Source: CAZBUK01 sp964495085
GTDB taxonomy: Bacteria; Bacteroidota; Ignavibacteria; T3Sed10-11
DNA length: 8,521 nucleotides
Assembly (NCBI GenBank): GCA_964495085.1
Contig: CAZBUK010000126.1
Span: forward strand, 1-8,521
Direction: 5' to 3'
The translations under genes and the position numbers were made by a program. How positions within the stretch are numbered: the stretch's first letter is position 1; every line of letters begins with the position of its first letter. Below the pieces are notes generated by a model. It did no database searches, was not told where the DNA came from, and saw only the letters and a program-made list of their open reading frames with translations. Below, one piece after another: positions 1 through 6,177 of the stretch.

Positions 1-73
1 CAAATTTCGGATTTCGAACTTCGAATTTCGAATTTTTAACATCGGATTTTGAGCTCCGAATTTCGAATTTTTT
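1..73. repeat. Degenerate heptamer tandem array, consensus TTTCGAA
   Basis: From base 5 the sequence splits into consecutive 7-nt units: TTTCGGA, TTTCGAA, CTTCGAA, TTTCGAA, TTTTTAA, CATCGGA, TTTTGAG, CTCCGAA, TTTCGAA. Phase is held even through the diverged units, so this is a true 7-nt periodicity and not just AT-rich sequence. The unit TTTCGAA contains the palindrome TTCGAA, so the array reads similarly on both strands. It is cut by the window start and may extend to the left. It ends in a T run about 90 bp before the first gene. Similar TTCGAA/TTCGGA strings occur in intergenic regions of many uncultured bacteria (from memory). No function is known to me. Confidence 0.75.
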
Positions 74-84
74 CCACATAGAAC

Positions 85-114
85 TTCCTTAACTACTAAT
101 GTTTCTTATATAAT
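85..114 (+). promoter_or_regulatory. Candidate sigma-70-type promoter of the secreted-protein gene
   Basis: A perfect -10 hexamer TATAAT lies at 109-114. The best -35 candidate at an 18-bp spacing is TTCCTT (85-90), which is weak. A start near base 120 would give a leader of about 45 nt to the ATG at 165 and would leave the upstream TTG at 126 almost leaderless. This is one reason to prefer 165 as the translation start. The AT-rich context makes chance matches likely. Confidence 0.3.
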
Positions 115-164
115 ATTTATGTATATTGGTAGCCGAACCCGGTCCGGAACCTATTATACCAAGC

Positions 165-2546
165 ATGCGATTTCTACTCTTTTTATTTCTCGCGGTTATC
201 CTCTTCCCGCTGAAGGCTGACACCAATCCTGTCCATTTCATATTCACCTCCGGTACCGGCAATTATGCAACAATAGGCATACCACTCGTCGTAAATCCAT
301 CCATCGGGGACACTCTCCTGTCACCCGGGGACGAAATTGGTGTATTTACCCCTGAAGGATTATGTGTCGGCGCGGTCGTATATACTGATACTGCCAATAT
401 AGCCCTCACGGCATGGGGTAACGACTTTCTGACACCGGCGATTGACGGTCTTCGTGCGGGAGAAATTATTCACTATCGTATCTGGAGACGGGATACCAAC
501 ACCGAGTATGAAGTGGTCGAGGCAACCTATACGATGGGCGACGGCATCTACCAAGCGGGGGGTATCTACGTGCTCGCAACCCTCCAGGCGATCATTCCCG
601 ATACCTCGGCACTGGAACCGCCTGCTCTCATCGATCCGCCGGCGGGAGCGACGGGTACCCCGACCGAGGTTCTGCTCAGATGGGCGCAGGCGGAGAATGC
701 CGAATCCTATGCACTCCAGGTATCGCTCACTCCGGTATTCTCGTCGATCGTCGAAACCGCGGTCGACGTACGTGATACGGTCTATCAATTAACGGGTCTT
801 GGATATTTCTTGAATTATTACTGGCGAGTACGCTCGGAGTCCAGCGAGGGTCTCAGCGGTTGGTCGCAGGTTCGGAGATTTACCACGCTCGCCGGCGTTC
901 CGGCTATAAGCGATATCTCGGCCGATACGGTCGGGTGGGGAGATACCCTCAACGTCACTATGAGCGGCAGTGAATTTTATGCCGGCTACACGCAGATCGT
1001 CGCCGATACGGGACTTGATATAGCAAACATCGTCTTCCAGAGTCGTTCACAGCTCAGAGCAACGCTCATGGTCTCGGAGATCGCCGCTCCCGGCGATAAC
1101 ACGCTCTATCTGGTCAACCCGCCGCCGGGTGGAGGAGAATCGAACAGAGTGACCCTACATGTGCTTCCGTATTTCTGGTCGATAACAGGCACAGTTTTGG
1201 ATGGGGGAGCCGGATTACCCGGAGCCACCGTTGTCCTCGACGGAGCCTACCGGGATACAACAGTGACCGACGATTCCGGAATGTATCTGTTCGACGGAAT
1301 CAGGCATGGAACAACGGATCTTACGATTACACCGTCATTCTCAGGATTTCTATTTCAACCGGAATCGATAATGATCGACGGGCCGGTCGAGTCGGATATA
1401 ACCGGGATCGATTTCATCGTCGAGGAGAAATTTTATACAATATACGCCTCTAGCGATGAGAACAGTTTCATCCAGCCGGAAGGGGAGATCAGTGTGGAAT
1501 CCGGCGAGGATCGCGGGTTTCTCATGGGAGCCAATCCGGGATACAATATCGCCCGGGTCGTCGTCGACGGGATCGACCGCGGATATGTATCGTCGTACCT
1601 TTTTTCCAACGTGCAATCGGATCATACGATATCGGTTTCGTCCGTTCGTTCGGGAGACGTACTCGGAGACGATCTGATAGGCATCGGCGATCTTACGGCG
1701 GTTATCGATCATCTGCTCGGAAGAATAGAGCTGCCGGATCTGCAACTGAGGTCGGCTGATGTGAACGGCGACGGTGAAGTCGATCTGCTCGATGTCATCG
1801 TTTTGAGGGACAGTCTGCTGTCCGCGGATCTCCTGCACACCATACATCCGGGAAACGGGGAAGCCGGAGAGACGCCGGGAATACACATTGAGTTCATGTT
1901 CTCGGATACTTTTCTCACCGTGGCCATACGCAATGAGATTCCGGTTAAGGGACTCTATATCGCACTCGGGACCCCCGGAATACCCCAAGCCGACTCCGTG
2001 TTCTACCCCACGTTCGTCCAACACGCAGCACAGCCGATGTCGGTCGTCGGACAAGTAATAAATGGAGAGATGAGGATCGTCTCGTACAATCCGGAGAACA
2101 GACCGATACAGCCGGGATACGGGACGTTGTTCGGATTTCCCGTGCCCTCACAGGAGATCGAGGTACTCGCCGTTTACGCAAGCGTTGACGACGGGTCGGA
2201 ACTTCGAAACCTGAATGCAAAGATCGGATATGAAATGAGCTCGGAGACGATCCCCGTCTCGTTCAGTCTGAAACAGAATTATCCGAATCCGTTTAATTCC
2301 ACCACGGTTATCGAGTATGAGGTTCCGTCGCTATCTGTGGAAGACTCGAACGTACTGATACAGGTATTCAGTCTGACCGGTCAGAAAATTAAGACGCTGG
2401 CAAAGGGTCCGCACAATCCCGGCACATATGCCGTTACCTGGGACGGATCCGACTCGAGAGGATTCCGGGTAACCTCGGGCATGTACATCTGCCGGATCTG
2501 GAATAAACATATATCCGATGCCGTTAAAATGATCTACGTTAAATAA
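165..2546 (+). CDS. Secreted multidomain protein with Ig-like folds, dockerin and type IX sorting domain
   Basis: The frame is open from a TTG at 126, but the ATG at 165 begins a textbook signal peptide (MRFLLFLFLAVILF, then PLKADT), giving 793 residues. Neither start has a clear Shine-Dalgarno site. Residue numbers below count from 126. Residues 37-155 are a beta-rich N-terminal domain (GDEIGVFTPEGLCVGA, TAWGND, YRIW) of a type frequent in type IX cargo. About 162-254 is fibronectin-III-like (YYWRVRSES). About 257-347 is an IPT/TIG-like segment. About 350-432 is a carboxypeptidase-regulatory-like fold (TGTVLDGGAGLPGATV). About 435-507 is another small beta domain. About 510-566 is dockerin-like, with one canonical calcium loop (DVNGDGEVDLLDV) and one degenerate half. 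From 711 to the end comes the sorting domain (SLKQNYPNPFNSTTVIEYEVP) with its FlgD-like Ig tail. This predicts export by Sec and then type IX secretion to the surface or medium. No catalytic domain is visible, so an adhesion or scaffold role is only a guess. A lipoprotein gene follows 13 bp downstream. Confidence 0.93.
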   Translation: MRFLLFLFLAVILFPLKADTNPVHFIFTSGTGNYATIGIPLVVNPSIGDTLLSPGDEIGVFTPEGLCVGAVVYTDTANIALTAWGNDFLTPAIDGLRAGEIIHYRIWRRDTNTEYEVVEATYTMGDGIYQAGGIYVLATLQAIIPDTSALEPPALIDPPAGATGTPTEVLLRWAQAENAESYALQVSLTPVFSSIVETAVDVRDTVYQLTGLGYFLNYYWRVRSESSEGLSGWSQVRRFTTLAGVPAISDISADTVGWGDTLNVTMSGSEFYAGYTQIVADTGLDIANIVFQSRSQLRATLMVSEIAAPGDNTLYLVNPPPGGGESNRVTLHVLPYFWSITGTVLDGGAGLPGATVVLDGAYRDTTVTDDSGMYLFDGIRHGTTDLTITPSFSGFLFQPESIMIDGPVESDITGIDFIVEEKFYTIYASSDENSFIQPEGEISVESGEDRGFLMGANPGYNIARVVVDGIDRGYVSSYLFSNVQSDHTISVSSVRSGDVLGDDLIGIGDLTAVIDHLLGRIELPDLQLRSADVNGDGEVDLLDVIVLRDSLLSADLLHTIHPGNGEAGETPGIHIEFMFSDTFLTVAIRNEIPVKGLYIALGTPGIPQADSVFYPTFVQHAAQPMSVVGQVINGEMRIVSYNPENRPIQPGYGTLFGFPVPSQEIEVLAVYASVDDGSELRNLNAKIGYEMSSETIPVSFSLKQNYPNPFNSTTVIEYEVPSLSVEDSNVLIQVFSLTGQKIKTLAKGPHNPGTYAVTWDGSDSRGFRVTSGMYICRIWNKHISDAVKMIYVK

Positions 2547-2559
2547 TCGGGAAACGCCG

Positions 2560-3321
2560 ATGCGAACATTGAGATATGTAACGACTGCCGCGATTTTTCC
2601 TACAATCGCGGTCTTGTTTCTCTCCTCCTGTGCGATCCTGAACGGGTCGGGGGGGAGAGGAAACAAATATACGTATAATTATACATTGCTGGCGCCGATT
2701 GCGAGCAGTAGGCTCGCGTTCGAAGATGACAGTCTGATGATACAGTTCCGGTTCGACGATGGAGCGTTGCAGTTCAGGATCGCGAATCTGTCGGACGTTC
2801 AGATGCGAATCGACTGGTCGGAGACGACGATCGGTGTGAGCGGGAGGTATTCGAGCGTCAGGCACTCGGAAAATATCTATCATCCCGAAGACATCAATAT
2901 GCTCTCGCGGATCGTCCCGCCGAACGGGTTTACGGTCGATTTTGTTATTCCTCGGGAAAATATACAGTATGTGGGAAACCGATGGAGTGAGAGGGATCTG
3001 CTCCTCACGACGGACTTTCATTCCGCGCAGCTTCAGGAGCGGATCAGGGGTAACGTCGGAAGCAGGGTCGCTCTTCTGATGCCGGTTTTGTTCGGACATG
3101 AGAAGCGATGGTACACGTTCGAGTTTGTGGTGACGAGCATCAGGCGGATCCCCTGGAGCGCGGCTCAATCGCCGGTTCGTCCTGTGACGGTACCTCCGCG
3201 GGATTCGGAAGCGGGAGGGCCTACGCGGCTCGACACTGTGTATACAGCGGCAGCATTCACGGGAATGCTCGGCGCGGCGATCTACATCATGACGTTGAAA
3301 AAGAAGGCGCCCTCGGAATGA
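2560..3321 (+). CDS. Lipoprotein of unknown function with a C-terminal hydrophobic segment
   Basis: 253 residues. The ATG lies 13 bp after the stop of the upstream secreted-protein gene, so co-transcription is likely. The N-terminus is a signal peptide with a lipobox, LSSC (residues 21-24), predicting lipidation at Cys24. Residues about 36-200 look beta-rich (FRFDDGALQFRIANLSDVQM; WYTFEFVVTSIRRI), as in small periplasmic or outer-membrane lipoproteins. A Pro-rich stretch (204-221) is followed by a second hydrophobic helix, about 227-246, and the tail LKKKAPSE. A lipoprotein with a C-terminal membrane-like helix and a basic tail is unusual: it could span a membrane or pack against a partner. 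I recognise no family. The frame overlaps the next ATG (ATGA at 3318), but the ORF that starts there has only 20 codons. The gene itself is well supported; its function is unknown. Confidence 0.85.
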   Translation: MRTLRYVTTAAIFPTIAVLFLSSCAILNGSGGRGNKYTYNYTLLAPIASSRLAFEDDSLMIQFRFDDGALQFRIANLSDVQMRIDWSETTIGVSGRYSSVRHSENIYHPEDINMLSRIVPPNGFTVDFVIPRENIQYVGNRWSERDLLLTTDFHSAQLQERIRGNVGSRVALLMPVLFGHEKRWYTFEFVVTSIRRIPWSAAQSPVRPVTVPPRDSEAGGPTRLDTVYTAAAFTGMLGAAIYIMTLKKKAPSE

Positions 3322-3451
3322 TCGATAGGCTGGAAGCCCGGGAATTTTGTGTGCCGGCCGTACTCATCGGAGAAGACTGATGATCGATTCTTCGCTTCCA
3401 CAGACGAATACATTTATACAACTGCTATTGCAATTCTTCTCTGCGAATCCC

Positions 3452-4156
3452 TCAGAAGGTGAATCCCATGACCAGTGAAAACACACTGTTCGTAAGTTCG
3501 GGTTTGAGCAGGGCATCCCGCGCAATGTCGTTCAGACTGTGGGTATATCTGATTTCGAAGGAAAATTTAGAATATAATCCGTAATCAAACCCGATACCGG
3601 CGACGATCCCGTAATCGTTTTTGTCTATTCGATTTATTATCTCATCCTCAAACCCTTCTTCGAATTCACCGCCGACAATAATTCCGGAAAGCGTTCCGTT
3701 GAATTTTGCCCGTACACTATAGGCGTAGAAACCTCCGGCATACACGTGATAGGTGAAACCGGGAATGAGGTAGAAGAGCTCATCTCGTGGAGGTAATTTT
3801 GTGCTCAACCTGAGTAATAGCGGCATTTCGATATAGGCGAGAGAGACGTCTCCATTGAGGCGCAGCGAGCTCCCGAGCAGGTTGAGGGACTCCTTGTATC
3901 GGGCACCTTTTCCGACGTACCCGATCTCTGTCTGAATTGAAATGTAATCGTTGAAGTTAAGTCTCGCTAGTGCACCCCCCCTGTAGCGGATGGCATATTT
4001 CGAGTTGATTGTAAAAACGGTGTCAGCCTCCATAAAGGTGTACGGATTCGACAGGGTCGAAAGATTCGCTCCGCCCGTTATTCCGAATTGAAATGACTGG
4101 GCGGAGACGGAGGCCGCACAGACAATGACGCCGAGGACAATTAGAATAATACGCAT
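3452..4156 (-). CDS. PorT-like outer-membrane beta-barrel protein
   Basis: 234 residues on the minus strand, convergent with the lipoprotein gene. The start ATG at 4156 leads directly into a signal peptide, MRIILIVLGVIVCAASVSA, with likely cleavage after Ala19 in SVSAQ. The mature protein begins FQFGITGGANLS and shows alternating hydrophobic strands: LNFNDYISIQTEIGYVGKG, AYIEMPLLLRL (about 107-117), DYGIVAGIGFDY (about 181-192) and FSFEIRYTHSLNDI (about 198-211). It ends in aromatic Phe (MGFTF), as barrel proteins do for BAM recognition. The pattern and length match the OMP_b-brl_2 / PorT-like family, common in Bacteroidota and relatives. In these lineages such small barrels are usually of unknown function, and only PorT/SprT itself is tied to type IX secretion. 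I would not call it PorT from this sequence alone. No Shine-Dalgarno site is seen, and no clear promoter was found upstream. Confidence 0.9.
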   Translation of the reverse strand: MRIILIVLGVIVCAASVSAQSFQFGITGGANLSTLSNPYTFMEADTVFTINSKYAIRYRGGALARLNFNDYISIQTEIGYVGKGARYKESLNLLGSSLRLNGDVSLAYIEMPLLLRLSTKLPPRDELFYLIPGFTYHVYAGGFYAYSVRAKFNGTLSGIIVGGEFEEGFEDEIINRIDKNDYGIVAGIGFDYGLYSKFSFEIRYTHSLNDIARDALLKPELTNSVFSLVMGFTF

Positions 4157-4276
4157 AAGAGTACAGTACCGAGATTGTGTGGGATTTAGTGATATAAAAT
4201 CAATTTATTGAAAACCGGCGTTATAAATATTGTAATGCTTGTTCCGTCACTTCAATATATTTATTGTTCGATTACA
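4157..4276. other. AT-rich intergenic leader of the barrel gene
   Basis: This 120-bp stretch lies between the divergently read barrel gene (minus strand) and the first hairpin repeat. It should hold the barrel-gene promoter on the minus strand, but I see no convincing -35/-10 pair. Its right end (TTTATTGTTCGATTACA) resembles the sequence just before the second repeat copy (TTTATTATCGACCCAGA), so the repeat homology may begin some 15-20 bp earlier than annotated. Confidence 0.4.
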
Positions 4277-4540
4277 AACATTGCGCCTCGCTGAGGCGCG
4301 ACTGTGTTTGGTTGCTCTGTGTTTGCTACCAATATTGCACGCCTACGGCGTGCTTTTTTTTGAGATAATTCTAGTTCAACGGTCCGGGATTAGTCATCGG
4401 ATCATCCTATAAAGTTTTCTCCGCGCCCCGACAGATAGACAGGCTGAATAATTCAGTTTAATATTCACGCCGGAGGCGTGAAATGTTGGTAGCATATCAA
4501 TATCCATCCATAGCGGCATCTCGGAGAGGTGCAATATCAG
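4277..4540. repeat. Hairpin-rich interspersed repeat, copy A (four hairpins in inverted arrangement)
   Basis: The element contains four short GC-rich hairpins in an AT-rich frame. Hairpin 1 is GCGCCTC-GCT-GAGGCGC (4283-4299). Hairpin 2 is GCACGCC-TAC-GGCGTGC (4337-4353), followed by eight T. Hairpin 3 is TTCACGCC-GGA-GGCGTGAA (4464-4482). Hairpin 4 is GCATCTC-GGA-GAGGTGC (4516-4532), with one T-G wobble. Hairpins 2 and 3 carry flanks in opposite orientation, GCTACCAATATT (4325-4336) and AATGTTGGTAGC (4482-4493), which form 12-bp inverted repeats with one G-T. Hairpins 1 and 4 form an outer pair of the same style. A small palindrome, CTGAATAATTCAG, lies at 4444-4456. Positions 4277-4493 recur at 4733-5049. 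No transposase is present, so this is MITE- or REP-like, or a structured-RNA element. Similar hairpins beside CTACCAATATT occur widely in Bacteroidota-related genomes (from memory). Confidence 0.8.
4337..4361 (+). terminator. Terminator-like hairpin 2 of repeat copy A
   Basis: A 7-bp perfect GC-rich stem, GCACGCC/GGCGTGC, with a TAC loop is followed immediately by eight T (4354-4361). This matches an intrinsic terminator on the plus strand, yet no plus-strand gene lies upstream within 1 kb. It may only look like a terminator because of how the repeat is built. Confidence 0.4.
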
Positions 4541-4792
4541 TCTCCCTGTTAATCGAAATTATTTAAATCAATAGATCTACCTAGATCAGGCTTAAAAGAT
4601 GGTTAAATTAATGCCTTCCGATACCGGCCTGTGAATAGCAATTATATATAAATTCGGGTGAATTTGTTGCCATACTTCTTCTCCCTCAAGAAACAGCTCG
4701 GTTCCTCAGAATATTTTTTATTATCGACCCAGAACATTGCGCATCGCTGAGGCGCAACGGTGTTTGGTCACTATGCGCCTGCTACCAATATC

Positions 4793-4817
4793 GCACGCTT
4801 ACGGCGTGCTTTTTTTT
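4793..4817 (+). terminator. Terminator-like hairpin 2 of repeat copy B
   Basis: The stem GCACGCT/GGCGTGC with a TAC loop (one G-U pair) is followed by eight T (4810-4817), as in copy A. No plus-strand gene lies upstream to be terminated. Confidence 0.35.
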
Positions 4818-4895
4818 GAGATAATTCTAGTTCAACGGTTCGGGATTAGTCATCGGATCATCCTATAAAGTTTTCTCCGCGCCCCGACAGATAGA

Positions 4896-4995
4896 NNNNN
4901 NNNNNNNNNNNNNNNNNNNNNNNNNNNNNNNNNNNNNNNNNNNNNNNNNNNNNNNNNNNNNNNNNNNNNNNNNNNNNNNNNNNNNNNNNNNNNNN
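4896..4995. other. Assembly gap of 100 N
   Basis: Exactly 100 N, the usual placeholder for a gap of unknown size. The left flank ends ...GACAGATAGA and the right flank starts CAGGCTGAA... In copy A the same two strings are directly joined (4430-4446), so the repeat supports a true gap length near zero, although extra sequence cannot be excluded. Any frame translated across this gap is meaningless. Confidence 0.98.
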
Positions 4996-5198
4996 CAGGC
5001 TGAATAATTCAGTTTAATATTCACGCCGGAGGCGTGAAATGTTGGTAGCGTGATATTATTCATCAATCGCCAAGCAGTTCGGATCAAGCCTCATCGCAGC
5101 ATATAGTATATTTAATTGAAATCGAGGACAATTCTGTGTATGCCCCTCTCCACTCGACCATATGGAAAATGCAAAAATTAGGTGAAATCGACAATAGG

Positions 5199-5216
5199 AT
5201 GTGACACGAATCACAT
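5199..5216. promoter_or_regulatory. CRP/FNR-family operator, perfect dyad ATGTGA-N6-TCACAT
   Basis: The sequence ATGTGACACGAATCACAT is a perfect inverted repeat with a 6-bp spacer and contains the exact consensus TGTGA-N6-TCACA bound by CRP-type regulators. Its centre (5207.5) lies about 41 bp upstream of the start point predicted from the -10 at 5238-5243. That is the spacing of class II activation, where the regulator overlaps the -35 region. The likely target is the ASH-domain gene at 5369. The motif is seen directly; the regulator's identity and any effector are inferred by analogy with well-studied CRP systems. Confidence 0.55.
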
Positions 5217-5237
5217 ATATTTGCGGAATTTCTTCGT

Positions 5238-5243
5238 TATATT
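5238..5243 (+). promoter_or_regulatory. Candidate -10 element for the ASH-domain gene
   Basis: TATATT matches the -10 consensus at 5 of 6 positions and has no good -35 hexamer, as expected for an activator-dependent promoter. It is chosen because it sits at class II distance from the CRP-like dyad. An alternative TATTAT lies at 5246-5251. The region is AT-rich, so this is tentative. Confidence 0.3.
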
Positions 5244-5368
5244 GATATTATCACGGCAGGCAGAAATTATCGATCCGGTAATGAATTTGTCATTTTCATT
5301 CATTATATTTACTAGTTATTGTTAATCGGTTATTTATACACGAGCGCTCTGTATCCGGGGGAATCAAA

Positions 5369-6100
5369 ATGCTGACACTTGAACAAGAAATATTCGTAAA
5401 GCGGATCGGTAAGTTTGCACTGGTAGCGATATTGGTGGCTTTTCCGGTCTATGTTTTATTTCTTCAGGATATGGTCCAGGGTATGTTCAGCGGTGAACAA
5501 CAACCCGCCCAACGCCCCGTGATCGTTCAGGAAAGACCGCAGCAGGAGACCGCTCAGGCAGAACAATCAGTACAGCAGCCCCCACCGGTACAGGAGCAAC
5601 GCAGAGAGCCCGTTGTAAGGCGACCTGAACCCGAGCCGGCAAGGGTTCAACCACGTACAGAAACTGCGACGACTCAACAGCGCACAACGCAGCAACCTGC
5701 CCGTCGCCAGGAGAGAGCCCAGACTACAGAACAGGCAAGAACTACCGCGACGGCCATTCCGACTATTTTGGGTGATAGGGCGCTCCTTTTCTCATCTACA
5801 ATGGTTACTGAGGAACACCTGAGGGAGTACCGGATTAGAAATATGGGAAATGCCGATCTTCAGGTAAAATCGGTAAGAATATCCGGTGCCGACGGGGAAT
5901 CATTCGCTCTGAAGAGTCCGTCTGTCTTTACAGTCAAACCTGGTGAATTTACAACTGTTCTGATAGCATTTACACCCGCAACCTCGGGCGCAAAAAGAGC
6001 CACGCTGAATATCGAACACAATGATCCGAGGGAAGGGGCATTTGTTATCGAGCTTGTTGGAAGCGCGATATCGAACGATCGAGCTGAGAATTTGAGGTAA
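5369..6100 (+). CDS. Membrane-anchored ASH / choice-of-anchor-D domain protein with Q/P/R-rich stalk
   Basis: 243 residues. The ATG at 5369 is preceded by GGGGGA at a workable spacing. Residues 1-15 are charged (K11, R12, K15), then one membrane helix spans about 16-33 (FALVAILVAFPVYVLFL). Positive charges before the helix predict N-terminus inside and the rest outside the inner membrane. Residues about 44-128 form a low-complexity stalk rich in Gln, Pro, Arg, Thr and Glu (QQPPPVQEQRREP; QQRTTQQPARRQ). Residues about 131-234 form an Ig-like domain with the hallmarks of the ASH/HYDIN or choice-of-anchor-D family: YRIRNMGNADLQVKSVRISG, a run ending FTVKPGEFTTVLIAFTPATSG, then ATLNIEHNDP and IELVGSA. 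Such domains usually bind partners; no enzyme residues are visible. A single-gene unit is likely, with a CRP-like site upstream and a strong terminator 34 bp after the stop. The specific role is unknown. Confidence 0.88.
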   Translation: MLTLEQEIFVKRIGKFALVAILVAFPVYVLFLQDMVQGMFSGEQQPAQRPVIVQERPQQETAQAEQSVQQPPPVQEQRREPVVRRPEPEPARVQPRTETATTQQRTTQQPARRQERAQTTEQARTTATAIPTILGDRALLFSSTMVTEEHLREYRIRNMGNADLQVKSVRISGADGESFALKSPSVFTVKPGEFTTVLIAFTPATSGAKRATLNIEHNDPREGAFVIELVGSAISNDRAENLR

Positions 6101-6134
6101 CTCCAAGCTAGAGATCAGATAAGCAATATTATAG

Positions 6135-6177
6135 AATCCGGGGATTGAATAGAAAATTCAATCCCCGGATTTTTTTT
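6135..6177 (+). terminator. Strong intrinsic terminator after the ASH-domain gene
   Basis: A perfect 16-bp stem, AATCCGGGGATTGAAT (6135-6150) and ATTCAATCCCCGGATT (6156-6171), closes a 5-nt loop AGAAA. The T tract runs to 6177. The preceding stop codon is at 6098-6100. The A-rich left side gives weak support for termination of minus-strand transcripts too, but no minus-strand gene ends here. Confidence 0.92.

Larger units (their letters stand above)
4733..5049. repeat. Hairpin-rich interspersed repeat, copy B (interrupted by assembly gap)
   Basis: Without its 100 N this copy is 217 bp, exactly the length of 4277-4493 in copy A, and differs from it at 12 positions by my alignment (about 94% identity). 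All 12 changes lie in the left half (before 4842); the remaining 109 bases are identical. Hairpin 2 (4793-4809) carries a C-to-T change that leaves a G-U-compatible pair. Hairpin 1 (4739-4755) has one A-G mismatch. Hairpin 3 is at 5020-5038. Copy A's hairpin 4 has no counterpart after 5049, so copy B is shorter on the right. The terminal motifs are GCTACCAATAT (4781-4791) and ATGTTGGTAGC (5039-5049). Confidence 0.8.
5050..5368. other. Non-coding leader of the ASH-domain gene
   Basis: This AT-rich stretch of 319 bp has no plausible ORF on either strand. Its one outstanding element is the CRP-like dyad at 5199-5216, with a -10 candidate at 5238-5243. If transcription starts near 5250, the mRNA leader would be about 120 nt. 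I see no clear riboswitch or attenuator hairpin in it. A purine-rich GGGGGA (5357-5362), six bases before the ATG at 5369, can serve as a ribosome-binding site. Confidence 0.5.

Noticed and set aside
126..164. TTG start extending the secreted protein by 13 residues
   Set aside because: The extension (VAEPGPEPIIPS) would push the signal peptide inward. The ATG at 165 begins a standard signal peptide, and the TATAAT at 109-114 would leave the TTG almost without a leader.
3318..3380. 20-codon ORF overlapping the lipoprotein stop by ATGA
   Set aside because: Translational-coupling geometry is suggestive, but the product (MIDRLEAREFCVPAVLIGED) is too short and has no recognisable feature.
3380..3478. 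32-codon ORF starting with ATGATCGAT like the preceding mini-ORF
   Set aside because: It runs into the 3' end of the convergent barrel gene and has no ribosome-binding site or recognisable motif.
4277..5049. CRISPR-like array
   Set aside because: Only two long units with internal hairpins; no short regularly spaced direct repeats or spacers, and no cas genes.
4863..5087. 74-codon minus-strand frame across the N gap
   Set aside because: It exists only because N codons read as open; it lies in repeat DNA.
5286..5315. Promoter TTGTCA with TACTAG at 17 bp, or a Bacteroidota-type TTTG/TAnnTTTG pair, before 5369
   Set aside because: The -10 matches only 3 of 6, and the TTTG-type spacing is 14 instead of about 19 bp. 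The site placed by the CRP-like dyad fits better.
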